From assembly GCA_009746045.1 (NCBI GenBank), contig RPFO01000076.1, positions 184,001 to 248,000 of the forward strand: DNA of 64,000 nt, read 5' to 3'. The translations under genes and the position numbers were made by a program. How positions within the stretch are numbered: the stretch's first letter is position 1; each line of letters opens with the position of its first letter. The DNA is from Mesostigma viride. Taxonomy: Eukaryota; Streptophyta; Mesostigmatophyceae; Mesostigmatales; Mesostigmataceae. A model generated the notes under the pieces. That model saw nothing but the letters and a program-made list of their open reading frames with translations, was not told the DNA's origin and did no database searches. Below are positions 52,076-61,829 of this stretch, piece by piece.

Positions 52076-54619
52076 ATGCCTCTAAGCACTACGTGGGGGA
52101 GAGTGAGGTCAGCACGCAGACGCCAGCGTGCAACTCGCCGCCGCCGGACCTTCACTCTACAACACAAGGTGATTACGTGGTTGAATTGGCTATGGCACGG
52201 GGGGGCAGACCCTCCGCCTAAATCTGGAGGCGCGTGCTCCAGAGGAACGGCGGAGGCCCTGAAAAGGGTCAAGAAGCACTGCGAGTGGTACAGTCGCCGC
52301 GTAACCGGCGTTGCGACAGGCCCCGCAGAAGGAAGTGATCTAATCTATGGGAAATGTAATAAGTATGAACAACTTGTGGCGGAGCGGGTGAGTCTGCCGA
52401 AGCGCGAGGTGGCAGGAAAGGCGAAGCTGCTGGATTTGCTGGCGCTACGACCTAGTTGGCGAGAGGTGTACGCGAGCGAAGCCAACTGCATCAAGCCGGA
52501 GGTGGCTGCCAGTGCGAGGTATTGGAATGTACCTGCCCCCAGCCGAGGGTGCACCATGGCGGAGTGGGGCAAGTTGATGGGGAGGGCAGCGGACGTGGGG
52601 ATGGTGGAGTTCCGAGAGACGCGGCCAAAGTGGGTAGACGGATGTTTTGGGGTGGCCAAAGGAGTGGGGGAGTTAAGGCTCATTGTGAATAAGAAGTTGG
52701 GGAACGCACTGTGGGTGGACCCCCCTAAGACGGTGTTACCCCACCTGGGCATATACTCGGAGGTCTATATCAAGGGTCGGTGCTACACGGCCAAGAGCGA
52801 TCTGGTCTCGTATTACTATACCATCCAAGTGCCGGAGTGGTGGTGGGATTATCAAGGGCTACCTGATGTGTGGTCCACCGATGTCGGGCTGCCGGGGCGG
52901 CGGAGGAGGGTGTGGCCAGTGCTGAAAGTGCTGGCCATGGGGCACTCCCACGCTGTAGCGCTAGGGGAAGCCATCCATGAGATGGTCCTCTATGCCACGG
53001 GCGCTTTGGATCCTAGACGGCAGGTGAACCGCCTCACAAGTGTAGGGGAGCTGACCGTGCTTCGGAATGCATGGGGTAACCCAACCGCCCTAGCCATCGA
53101 GTACAAGGAGGAGAGCACGAGGGAGATGCAAATCGACCTTGAGGACCCCCCTGCCCCTATGGTATCCATCACTATTGATGACCTGGTGGTCAGCAATGGG
53201 CGCACGTGCGAGGCGGTGAATCGCTTAATCGCGAGTGCTATTGAAGACGGGTACGCGCCTAACAACCTTGTGCCCTCCAAGGACAAGACGATCATGGCTA
53301 GCCCGGAGGGGGAGGACGAGCTAGAAGCTCTGGGTGTTGTTCACCGGCGGGATGGGGTGTTGGAGCCGACAGCTAAGCAGCTCACCCTTGTGGTTGCGCA
53401 CACTCGTGTACTCCTCGAGAGGGGACGCGCTACCGCTGAGGCGCTGGCGGCCGTCGTGGGCCGGTGGGTGTGGCTGCAGATGCTCAGCCGCACTTGCTTG
53501 TCCATATGGCAGCAGAGTTTTAAGTTCATCAACCTCAAGGGGTGGGGCCAGCGAACGCGACCTTTGTGGCAAGGTGTGCGCGATGAGCTCGAGTGTGCCA
53601 TGGCGTTGGCCCCCATGCTCCGTGTGGACCGGGGGGCTGCCCTGGCTCCGGTGGTGGTGGCCTCGGATGCGTCTAGTTTTGGGCAGGGGGTTGTCTACGC
53701 TGAGATGGCCCCAGCTGAGGTGACGGAATTAGCTCGGGCCCGGGAGGTGCGGGGTTACCCAACCCTCCTCACCCCAGGTGAGGCCATGTATGCCGGGCCT
53801 AGACCCTTGACCAAGGCCGCGGAAAAAGCCATCATCCACGGGCGATGGCGCGTCGGGATCAAGAGTCGCTGGCGCGATTCGACCATGCACATCAACGAGA
53901 AGGAAGTGCGGGCCGCTGTGAAGGGGGTGGAGCGCTCGGCCCGGAACCTCGGAACATGGGGTAAGCGGGTGGTGAGGTTAGTGGACTCCACTGCCGCTTT
54001 GGGCTGCTTGGCTAAAGGGCGTTCCTCTTCTTACCGGTTAAACAAGCAATGCCGCCGGTTGTGCGCTCTTACGTTGGTCACCGGCAGCCGCTCACAATGG
54101 GTCTGGACGCCAAGTGAGCTTCAGCCTGCGGATGGGCCTTCGCGGGGGCTTTCCATGGCTGCCTCGGTGGCCGGGTGGGTCCGCGATTTGACTCGCGAGG
54201 GTGTTCATCCCAATCCCGGGCCTCGGCTTGGCGCTAGCTACTTGACCCTTCTTGAGGGCAAGGTGAAGCCGGCTACTTTGATGGTTTACCATCGGGGTCT
54301 TAGGTCCTTTTTCGCATGGTGGGCGAGCCGGCGGGGTCGGGTTGGCAGCTTGTTGCGCGGCTTGACGATAGAGGAATACTATTGCGAGTATGTCGCTTGG
54401 GCGCACTCACGGTGTTACAGCCGCCAGTTGTGTGTCAATGCGCTTATGGGCCTGAATTTGTACTTCCCCCGGGAGGTGCGGGATTGGGCCTTGGCACGAA
54501 GTGTTTTGGCTGGCTGGCGCACGTTGGCACCCCCTCGTGCCCCCCCCCCATTCCATGGGAGGCTGCGTTTGCGCTTGCTTGTACTATGGTGCTCCAGCGG
54601 CAGCCTCGTGCGGCTATGA
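52076..54619 (+). CDS. pol: Pol of the tyrosine-recombinase retrotransposon: RT, RNase H and start of recombinase
   Basis: The start is placed at the ATG at 52076 (MPLSTTWGRVRSARRR); the frame is also open earlier, overlapping ORF1. The RT has AKSDLVSYYYTIQVPEWWW (first Asp) and ITIDDLVVSNG in place of YxDD (about 53170). RNase H follows with VVVASDASSFGQGVV, INEKEVRAAVKGVE and LVDSTAALGCLAKGRSSSYRLN, the GRSxxxxLN form typical of DIRS-order elements. After HPNPGPRLGASYLTLLEGKVK comes the N-terminal domain of a tyrosine recombinase. The frame ends at 54619 after a run of ten Cs (54540-54549), where the recombinase continues in another frame. Confidence 0.88.
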   Translation: MPLSTTWGRVRSARRRQRATRRRRTFTLQHKVITWLNWLWHGGADPPPKSGGACSRGTAEALKRVKKHCEWYSRRVTGVATGPAEGSDLIYGKCNKYEQLVAERVSLPKREVAGKAKLLDLLALRPSWREVYASEANCIKPEVAASARYWNVPAPSRGCTMAEWGKLMGRAADVGMVEFRETRPKWVDGCFGVAKGVGELRLIVNKKLGNALWVDPPKTVLPHLGIYSEVYIKGRCYTAKSDLVSYYYTIQVPEWWWDYQGLPDVWSTDVGLPGRRRRVWPVLKVLAMGHSHAVALGEAIHEMVLYATGALDPRRQVNRLTSVGELTVLRNAWGNPTALAIEYKEESTREMQIDLEDPPAPMVSITIDDLVVSNGRTCEAVNRLIASAIEDGYAPNNLVPSKDKTIMASPEGEDELEALGVVHRRDGVLEPTAKQLTLVVAHTRVLLERGRATAEALAAVVGRWVWLQMLSRTCLSIWQQSFKFINLKGWGQRTRPLWQGVRDELECAMALAPMLRVDRGAALAPVVVASDASSFGQGVVYAEMAPAEVTELARAREVRGYPTLLTPGEAMYAGPRPLTKAAEKAIIHGRWRVGIKSRWRDSTMHINEKEVRAAVKGVERSARNLGTWGKRVVRLVDSTAALGCLAKGRSSSYRLNKQCRRLCALTLVTGSRSQWVWTPSELQPADGPSRGLSMAASVAGWVRDLTREGVHPNPGPRLGASYLTLLEGKVKPATLMVYHRGLRSFFAWWASRRGRVGSLLRGLTIEEYYCEYVAWAHSRCYSRQLCVNALMGLNLYFPREVRDWALARSVLAGWRTLAPPRAPPPFHGRLRLRLLVLWCSSGSLVRL
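54540..54549 (+). other. C10 run at the frame change in the recombinase
   Basis: Ten consecutive Cs. Upstream the recombinase reads LAGWRTLAPPRAPPP in the pol frame; downstream it reads PWEAAFALACTMVLQRQ in the next frame. An indel here (real or a sequencing error) would explain the split. Confidence 0.7.
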
Positions 54620-55152
54620 TGGTCATCGTTATTTTCCAACAATACCTGCGGGTATCGGAGGCGCTCAACCTGTTGGTCGGCCATGTGCGCTTGCAGCCTG
54701 ATGTTCGGTTGCGGGGTTCGCAGCGGGGCGCCTTGTTGTTGATGTCAGCTAAGACGGCTAAGGGGGAGGTGCAGTCTGTGGTGATCGAGGATGTCATGAC
54801 TGAGACCCTCTTGCGGGCTTGTATGCGTGGCAAGGCGGCCTGGGAGCGGGTGTTCCCTTACGATTATGCCCAGTTCAGCCGGGTTTGGCATCAGGCCACG
54901 CAAGCTTTGGGGGTCGACACGGTGTTTACCATTCACGGGCTGCGGCATGGGGGGGCTACCTATGATTTTTTGCGGCAGCGCAGCATGGCTGATATTCAGC
55001 ATCGGGGTCGCTGGCGCAGCAGCAAAACTGTCGCCCACTATGTGGGATTGCACCGGAGCTTGGCCCTCACCCTTCCTGACGCCCTGGTTCGGGCTATCGC
55101 CGCCTGCCCCCCGCGCATTTGGCGGAGCGTCTTTTCTCTGCCTTCCTCTTAA
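54550..55152 (+). CDS. Tyrosine recombinase catalytic domain
   Basis: An open frame to a stop at 55152. It carries the catalytic residues of a phage-integrase-like recombinase in order: Arg in FQQYLRVSEALNLL (about 54640-54680), His-x-x-Arg in TIHGLRHGGATYDFL (about 54930-54970), His/Trp in IQHRGRWRSSKT (about 54995-55030) and Tyr in VAHYVGLHRS (about 55033-55060). This is the enzyme expected to integrate the circular DNA intermediate without target duplication. The frame is also open upstream to 54316, but the true N-terminal half lies in the pol frame. Confidence 0.88.
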   Translation: MPWEAAFALACTMVLQRQPRAAMMVIVIFQQYLRVSEALNLLVGHVRLQPDVRLRGSQRGALLLMSAKTAKGEVQSVVIEDVMTETLLRACMRGKAAWERVFPYDYAQFSRVWHQATQALGVDTVFTIHGLRHGGATYDFLRQRSMADIQHRGRWRSSKTVAHYVGLHRSLALTLPDALVRAIAACPPRIWRSVFSLPSS

Positions 55153-55228
55153 GTTCCCTTCATTCTTGTCTTATGCGTCCACCGGTTTTTGTTTTGCCCC
55201 TGGCTTGGGTCGCCAGGGAGGGATGTAA

Positions 55229-55362
55229 GGGTAAGGCTAGCCTTTTTGGACATAAAGTGTTCCCATGGGTAAGGATGGCCAGTTGAGGGCCACTTCCCGA
55301 TGTGCTCTACTTATTGTTTTAATAAAGAGTCTGGTTACCCTGGAGTTCCACGGTTAATAGAA
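55229..55362 (+). repeat. B1 split direct repeat
   Basis: 134 bp, from GGGTAAGGCTAGCC to GGTTAATAGAA. Equal to 55775-55908. Contains AATAAAG near 55321. Confidence 0.93.
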
Positions 55363-55741
55363 TCGGGGTTCTCTGAACATAGTTTCTTTATAGTGATACG
55401 GAAGGGGAGCCGCTGATGCTAGGTGAAATAGAGCTGGGTGATGTGATCGTAATAAGGTTGATTAGGCTTCTAGTGTACGAGTATTACGGAAGATATGGCC
55501 TAATTGTTGCGGCCCATACCTTGACGGTGTGCTGAGTACCTTGACGACGGATTTTTGCGTCTAGGTTCTCCTAGCAGATCTGTGATTGCGGACGGGTTTG
55601 CAACAGGCAATATCTGAAGTAAAACTTGACGGCTAAAACTGTTTAGAGGCCGTTGCCGGATCTGGCCGTTGGTAGAGAGCCGTTGGCCTTGAAACACGAT
55701 AAAAGCTTGCTCACCTAGCTCATGGCGGTCTCTTTTGTTTT
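55363..55741 (+). repeat. A2 split direct repeat
   Basis: 379 bp, equal to A1 at 50520-50898; directly abuts B1. Confidence 0.93.
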
Positions 55742-55774
55742 CCCACCCGCCCTCCCTGTGTGTTGCCTGTTTGG

Positions 55775-55908
55775 GGGTAAGGCTAGCCTTTTTGGACATA
55801 AAGTGTTCCCATGGGTAAGGATGGCCAGTTGAGGGCCACTTCCCGATGTGCTCTACTTATTGTTTTAATAAAGAGTCTGGTTACCCTGGAGTTCCACGGT
55901 TAATAGAA
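55775..55908 (+). repeat. B2 split direct repeat
   Basis: 134 bp, equal to 55229-55362. It ends the element next to gypsy sequence ATACTCAATTGG. Confidence 0.93.
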
Positions 55909-56737
55909 ATACTCAATTGGTTGTAAGCCCTGACCCTGATCCTGGAGAAGGACGCCACCTATAGCTACCTTACTAGCATCTGTAGCCACAACAAAGGGTT
56001 TAGTAGTATCCGGTAGGATGAGTACAGGAGGGGAAAGGAGTAGGGATTTTAGGCACTGAAAAGCCGACTGACATTCACTACTCCAAACAAAGGGGATATC
56101 CTTCTTTAATAAATGATTAATAGGGGCTGCTATAGTTGCGAAACGCGGGATAAATCGCCTATAGTAAGAAGCAATTCCTAGAAAACTACGTACACCTTTA
56201 ACGTCGGTAGGGGTAGGCCATTCCTGAATTGACTTAGTTTTATCCGGGTCGGTAGCGACCCCGGCATCTGACAGAACGTGCCCTAAAAATGGGACACTCC
56301 TACCCGAACGAACTTTAGCACGGCGCGCCCACAAAGAATTTTCAGCCATTATTTCTAATACTTTCTTTAAATCACGTAGGTGCGTTTCAAAATCAGGAGA
56401 GTAAATAAGAATATCATCTAAGTACGCTTGAGCACAAGAACGGTCATGCTCAGATAAAGAAACAGAGGAGAAGGAAGGATCCTTTAGATCAGAGGACACC
56501 TGAGGAAGGTGAGAATTTCCCATAACAGGTCTAAGCACTTCATTCATTAACATTTGAAAAGAGGCAGGCGAGTTACAGAGTCCCATAGCCGCTACTCTAA
56601 ACTGGTAATGACCAAAAGGGGTAGCAAAGGCGGTTTTATGGCAGTCCTCAGGAGCTATCCGCAACTGCCAAAAACCATCCGCACAATCCAGTACTGTGAA
56701 ACAAGTGGAACCTTTAACCTTATTAAATATATCATCA
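55909..56737 (-). pseudogene. pol: Pol of gypsy B2: RT (C-terminal two thirds) and RNase H start
   Basis: From FTVLDCADGFWQLRI through SPASFQMLMNEVL, AYLDDILIYSPDF (YxDD) and the connection domain to RNase H VVATDASKVAIGGVLLQDQ and QPIEY, where the nested element cuts in. One open frame spans the site where B1 has lost a base near its YLDD box. Confidence 0.9.
56725..56737. repeat. TSD of the inverted-repeat element (left)
   Basis: AAATATATCATCA, repeated at 57798-57810. Up to 13 bp, but the AT-rich context makes the exact length uncertain. Confidence 0.7.
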
Positions 56738-57797
56738 AATATATTAAAAAATCAAATATATATTAAAAATATAATTACTTACAGCAGAGTGAAATCACTC
56801 AAACCAAAACAAACGCCCAGCTAGAAACCTATATACAGAGCCATGTCAAAGCTCTATACTACGATAAGACCAATGGAAACGCCTACTAACGGGAGGAACC
56901 TAATAGCCCTGCTGCACCGCAAAATCAGCCCGCGTACGGCGGAGCATGATGTCAGCCATGGCCCGAGTCAGCGCCACCGACAAGCGCTGACGCCAATATG
57001 ACGTCCAGGTCCGCGCCGACCATGGGGCCCGCTGGCCCTCCAGGTCCAGCCGGTCCTCCCGGAGCCGGCAACACTCCTTGAAGAAGGCGGAGGTCAGGGG
57101 CCCCATGGCCCCAAACTCCTCCAGGACAAAGGGCACCACACGATGGTGCCCGACGTCGCCGTAGGCCAGGAGCTTGGCCCGCTCCGCCCGGTCCGCCGTG
57201 TAACCTGCCGTGAGGGAGGCCCCAGCCACGTGGCTAAGAGCCAAGGGCCGCGCCACCGAAACGTCAATAAGCAGATGCCGGCCACCCCCCTCAAAGTCCA
57301 GCACCACGATGTCAGGCCGGTGGTTGGGGAATAGAAGGCAGCGCCATCCGCATCCTCGGACCGGATGTTCGCGTGGGGGAAAACCGACCGAATCATGGCG
57401 AGCACCACCGTCAGGAGGACAGTGTGCAAATACAAATACCAATTCTGATTCTGTTGGCCCCCCATGCAGGCAAGGTAGTGAGTCCCCGTGGGATCCAGCG
57501 GCTGCCCACAGCTACCACAAGGCCGCCCGGCCGGAACAAGAGGCTGCGGGGCAAATAGCTGGTGCCGGAGCGCCACCGAGTAGTGGCTGGGAGCCAAGGC
57601 GAATGGGGGGGCCATGGGAAGAGCACGAAGGTACGCCGAGCCCACACTCCGCAAGGAAAGCGAGAACAGCCACGCACGTCAAATATATATGTCTTATCGT
57701 AGTATAGAGCTTTGACATGGCTCTGTATATAGGTTTATAGCTGGGCGTTTGCTTTGGTTTGAGTGATTTCACTCTGCTGTAAGTAATTATATTTTTA
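56738..57797. mobile_element. 1.06-kb element with 107-bp inverted repeats carrying a non-LTR endonuclease fragment
   Basis: Inserted in RT of gypsy B2 after PRIDDIF; B1 shows the empty site at about 12116. Left arm 56764-56870 and right arm 57691-57797 are inverted repeats of 107 nt with few differences. The interior encodes a restriction-like endonuclease region on the minus strand. It could be a foldback-type DNA element with captured sequence, or two inverted non-LTR 3' ends. Confidence 0.75.
56900..57660 (-). pseudogene. Non-LTR C-terminal region: CCHC motif and restriction-like endonuclease
   Basis: Minus strand: CGSCGQPLDPTGTHYLAC (C-x2-C...H-x3-C, about 57530-57470), then WYLYLHTVLLTVVLAMIRSVFP. 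After a frame change near 57330 come NHRPDIVVLDFEGGGRHLLIDVSVARPL (PD...D, about 57335-57250), RVVPFVLEEFGAMGP and RRTRADFAVQQGY to the stop at 56900. The order zinc motif then PD-(D/E)xK matches the C terminus of R2/R4-type non-LTR retrotransposons. No RT domain remains. Related to 40908-42390. Confidence 0.7.
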
Positions 57798-57810
57798 AAA
57801 TATATCATCA

Positions 57811-58930
57811 ATACGAGGGAGAGGGTATTTAGACTTCACAGTAATATCATTCAACTTCCTATAATCAGTAACTAGGCGAAACTTGCCATTTGGCTTAGGA
57901 ACTAACAGGACACCAGCTGAGTAGGGAGAGTTACTAGGCTCTATTAATCCTGCTTCTAATAATGACACTAAAATCTGTTTTAGTTCCTTTAACTCGGTAG
58001 GGCCCATTCTATACATCGGAGAGTGCGTAGGAACTGCACCGTCTTTGATAACTACACGGTGTAAAACAGAACGAGGAGGAGGATAAGAAGGAGTCTTTTC
58101 TTCAAAAACTTTTGAGGAATCTATCACAGCCATGTATCTTACTATTTCATTTTCAGTAAATCCCACTCCTACTGTATCCACTGTGTTTATATCTATATCC
58201 ACACTATTATTAGGGATAGGTATCTCCTGTACTTCTAACTGAAGGAACATACATAATAAATATCCATATTCCTTTAGTTCAGAACGCAACTCATCATTGG
58301 ACATTAATACTTCAGGTATAGGTCTCACAGGAGGATCAACAGGTGTAGGAGGAGTAATATCTACCAAGGATAAATTTTCCAATCTATAATGACGTTCCGG
58401 TACCCAGTAAGAGCTATCTGGAAACCATATGACCATGGTATCATAATTAATAGTAATCTTATTATCCTGGTGCCAATCTAATCCTAGTAATACATCAGCG
58501 GTAGTGATAGGGCCTATAGTGGCCGTCAGGTTGACAGTACGTCCTTGTATAACCATGGGAAGGGACACCGTACCCGGGGAATGACTGGTGCGACCATCAG
58601 CATAATGAACAGTGACGGGTTTGGTGTGAGGGGTAGGGACTAGTCCTAAACGCCTAACTAGGGCCTCGCTCACAAAGGAGCTAGCCGCACCGCTATCTAC
58701 CAACACAGAGACATTCAAGAGTTCATCAGCATGCAGGAAAAGGTCTACAACAGTGTGAGGGACGGTTAAACCACCATTCAAGAACATAAGAGGACGCACA
58801 CGTAGTGGTAGGGAAGATTCAGCTCCTACAGAGGTTATAAAAACAGGCAGGCGAAAATTCTTATCTGGGGTACTATCTAAGGACCTGTCCAGGTTACCCC
58901 CGGCTGACAGGCCTACTGTTCCCCCTCCCC
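57811..58930 (-). pseudogene. pol: Pol of gypsy B2: protease and RT N-terminus
   Basis: The frame runs from the Gag/Pol G run through protease ([20 protein letters not shown]) without break into RT ([41 protein letters not shown]), where the inverted-repeat element interrupts it. It shows that protease and RT are continuous in this family. Confidence 0.9.
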
Positions 58931-60654
58931 CCCCAAATCCATGGGAACTAACCCCGAAGAAGACCCTGGCGAAAAAGCCACTGCTGGAGGGTCACGAGGG
59001 AGCGAAGAGGGTGCGGGAGCCTGATTATCATAGGGGAACCCTGGGGGTCCTGCCTGCACAGCATTCAGCCTACTAGGGGTAGCTGAGGGAATGCGTCCTG
59101 AAGTAGGACGAATAGGAGCACGCTGAGGGGTACGAGGAGGGCGAGCGTCGGGATGAGGGGGAGCACCCGAAAGGAACTTGGGGCACTCACGTTTAAGATG
59201 GCCTACTTCCTTAAAATGATAGCATGTGATATGAGAGACATCAAGGGCTGAGAGGTCAGTAACACAGATATCTAATTCTTCTACATAGGAGTTCTCCTCC
59301 TCAGGGGTAAGGATAATATTATTAAGACGGGAACGGGTAGGAAGAGAAGGGGTGGTGAAGAAATCTGCTACACGCAAGAGATGCTGGCGCACATGCTTGA
59401 GGGGCAGATCAGTAAAACGGTAGGCAGAGAACTGGCGCTTGACTTCACGTAATAAAGGTCTACTGAGGCCTTGGAGAAAGCGAGCACGTACTTCTGCACC
59501 CGACAGATCCCTAATTCGTACCATCTGAGCATCAAACTCTTTCATATACTCCTTAAATGATTTAGTACCCTGCTGCAAGGTACCAAAGGCTAATCTATCT
59601 TGCCAGTCTGAATCAGGAGGGACTAAATGGTTCTCTAAACGCTTAAACAATTCTGCTACAGAGTTAGGGTAGGCATGAGAGGCCAAAGACTCACACTGAA
59701 TGAGGTTAGCAAGCTCAGGAGTAATGCAGGTTGTAAGATAATGAGGAACTAACACAGCATCAGAGAGACGCCATCTATTATGATTCTGCCACGACTCTGT
59801 GTTCTGGGTAAGCAACATAATAAAGGTGAAAAACTGTTGAGGGGTAGACTTGACATCCAGCTTGGGAAGGTTAGCAAAGAGGGGAAGAGCAGGAGGCTTA
59901 GGGGGACTATTATAGAAGAGTCAGTTTTTCCCATAGGGCCACTATCTTCCACTGCTATATAAGCGGGATAGAAGGAAGGAAGAGGAAAAGTCTTGGGTAG
60001 GGGTCTAGAAGGGGCCACCGTTTCAGGCTGGTGCCCATAAGAAAAGGGGACAGTATATTGCTCACGAAGAGAGGAGTAGGCAAAATGATCATAATTTCTA
60101 TCATCTAGGGGCATGGTGCTGAAATCACTGTTAACTTCTAAATCAGCCACACGGGTAGGGACCTGGGCTGCCTCATAGGCCGTCTCAGGGTAGGACCAGG
60201 AAGCAGGTGGGTAAAAGGGAACTGCACTAGGGCGCCCAGAAGGGCCGACAGGGGCAGAGGCACGACCCGTGTTAAACGCAGGCATGGAAGGCACAGGGTG
60301 GGAAGGAGGCCTAGCAACATTGTTGGTTAGTGAGGACCTGTCAGGGGGTTGAGCCAAGGTTGCAGGAGGGGCAGGGGCCTGGTTCAAGGTAAGGGAAGGG
60401 TCATCGCTAAATCTGACTTGCATACGTTGTTCATAGGTAGGAGGGGTAAGTGAGGGACGACGGCGACCACCAGCAACAGGAGAAGGAGGTGAGGTACGAA
60501 GATTACCTTGAGGAGTGAGATGGTGCACCGTTTCAAGTGAGTCCCGTCGGTTACCACGATTGTTGTTATGGTTGTTATTATTATTATTATTAGTATTATT
60601 CATAGTAGGAGTATTGGTAGGTATAGGCGACATGTTACCACCCACTGGATCCAT
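58913..60654 (-). pseudogene. gag: Gag of gypsy B2, frameshift and altered zinc knuckle
   Basis: The ATG at 60654 (MDPVGGNMSPIP) reads through the Asn-rich and Pro-rich N terminus and the join where B1 is broken, then loses frame near 59905, where B2 has four extra bases. The rest (59818-58913) matches the B1 capsid. In the nucleocapsid the knuckle reads CYHFKEVGHLKREC: the second Cys is Phe, which should abolish zinc binding. Gag ends with TAG shortly after an eight-G run. Confidence 0.88.
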
Positions 60655-60778
60655 TTTTAATTAAATAAATGATTAGAAATCTAACTGAAAGCAACAAAGA
60701 TAATGGACAAGGCCTAATTTAAGGCAAGGAAGGAAAAGAAAAAGCTTTTAATGGCTTAAACGAAGGAAACTATTTAAC

Positions 60779-61171
60779 TCAATCCTTTTTAACAACAGTA
60801 ATGGATAGGGAACCGAATTCTAAGGTGAGAGGAGTATCTAAGCTAGATGAGGATGCAGCCCTCTTAGGGGGAGACGAAGGAGGGGTAGCAAAATCTAGAG
60901 CTTCTACAGGAGGGCGACCATGAGGAGTAGAACGTACGTGTAGTCCTAGATCTGATACACTATGGTCTATAAGGAATTGTTGAGCTTCCTCGAAGGTAAC
61001 AAATTTCTTATACCTAATTACATTATATGTACGGTTTTGCACTATCTTCCTAGCATCTGACCAAGAGAGGAAAATGGCTGACCATTGAGGGGTAATAACT
61101 ACGTAATATTTAGCTAAGCTATTATCACTAGATGAATGGGAAGGAGCAGTAAAAGATCGCCGCTGGCTCAT
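60779..61171 (-). CDS. Small ORF upstream of gag: RNase H1 N-terminal / viroplasmin-like domain (B2)
   Basis: 130 codons from the ATG at 61171. The product is nearly the same as at 8794-9186: KYYVVITPQWSAIFLSW, a basic segment, YKKFVTFEEAQQFLIDH, a Pro/Ser-rich tail and SLSITVVKKD. Substitutions relative to B1 are few and conservative. Position and domain call as for B1. Confidence 0.65.
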   Translation of the reverse strand: MSQRRSFTAPSHSSSDNSLAKYYVVITPQWSAIFLSWSDARKIVQNRTYNVIRYKKFVTFEEAQQFLIDHSVSDLGLHVRSTPHGRPPVEALDFATPPSSPPKRAASSSSLDTPLTLEFGSLSITVVKKD

Positions 61172-61526
61172 GGTAACGCACCTTGTTCTTGAGTAGTCAC
61201 GATAGGAGTGGAAGGGGTAGGAGTCGACTTAGCTGGGGTATCTGGATCACCGAAATGACGAGGGCAAAAACGGTCCAGCGCTCGTAGTCCTAAAGTCAGC
61301 GACCCAGTGAATTTCTGCGAGTGCGGCCGTCTAATGAGCAGCAACACGAAGGAAAAGGTGTAGGTACTGCGACGCTAATCGTCTCCGGACAGTAATACTT
61401 CCCTATCTATGACAGGAAACAACCGTAAGCAGGAAAACAAGGCGAAGGACAGGCTAACTACGAAAGGGTTTATCCGCTGCGAGCAGGTCTAGCATCCAGG
61501 TAGAGCGTGTCCCGAAACGGGCAGCA

Positions 61527-61829
61527 CTACTCTCCTAGCTTGAAGGCGACCCGCCCATTACCTATCAAGGACGTGTCGGCTTCGTATTCCTGGACGCGGA
61601 AGGGGTCTTGAAAAGGCGTATGTGGCAAGGGATCGTCGTCTTGTTCTCTACCTACTGAAGTTCCTCCGATACCATTGTTACGCCGCGGGTATCTACCTCC
61701 GCCTCTACCTCTAATGGGCCTGATACTACCTATACTGGTCAGGCCTCCTCTACTCAAACCTCTGGCGAAAGACGAACGTGACGGAGCTGATCTCAATGCA
61801 TTAACGTAAGTGTTACTATAATACGCCAT
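61527..61829 (-). CDS. RG-rich small ORF spanning the 5' LTR, PBS and leader (B2)
   Basis: The ATG at 61829 is inside the 5' LTR; the frame crosses the LTR end at 61676 and the PBS and stops at 61527 (100 codons). MAYYSNTYVNALRS, RGRGGGRYPRRNN, DDDPLPHTP and NGRVAFKLGE align with B1 (8113-8412). The frame is preserved although the nucleotide sequence differs at many places. No domain recognised. Confidence 0.6.
   Translation of the reverse strand: MAYYSNTYVNALRSAPSRSSFARGLSRGGLTSIGSIRPIRGRGGGRYPRRNNGIGGTSVGREQDDDPLPHTPFQDPFRVQEYEADTSLIGNGRVAFKLGE
61663..61674 (-). other. Primer-binding site of B2
   Basis: TGGTATCGGAGG on the minus strand, one base from the LTR end. It resembles the initiator-Met tRNA-type PBS. 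Confidence 0.7.

Larger units (their letters stand above)
50520..55908 (+). mobile_element. Tyrosine-recombinase retrotransposon with split direct repeats (PAT/Kangaroo-like)
   Basis: The order is A1 (50520-50898), ORF1, RT-RNase H-tyrosine recombinase, B1 (55229-55362) abutting A2 (55363-55741), 33 bp, then B2 (55775-55908). A copies are 379 bp and B copies 134 bp, apparently identical within each pair. It lies in RNase H of gypsy B2. The intact B1 sequence at 12937/12938 shows the empty site, and no target duplication is present, as expected for recombinase-mediated insertion. Structure and coding content define a DIRS-order element. Confidence 0.92.
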
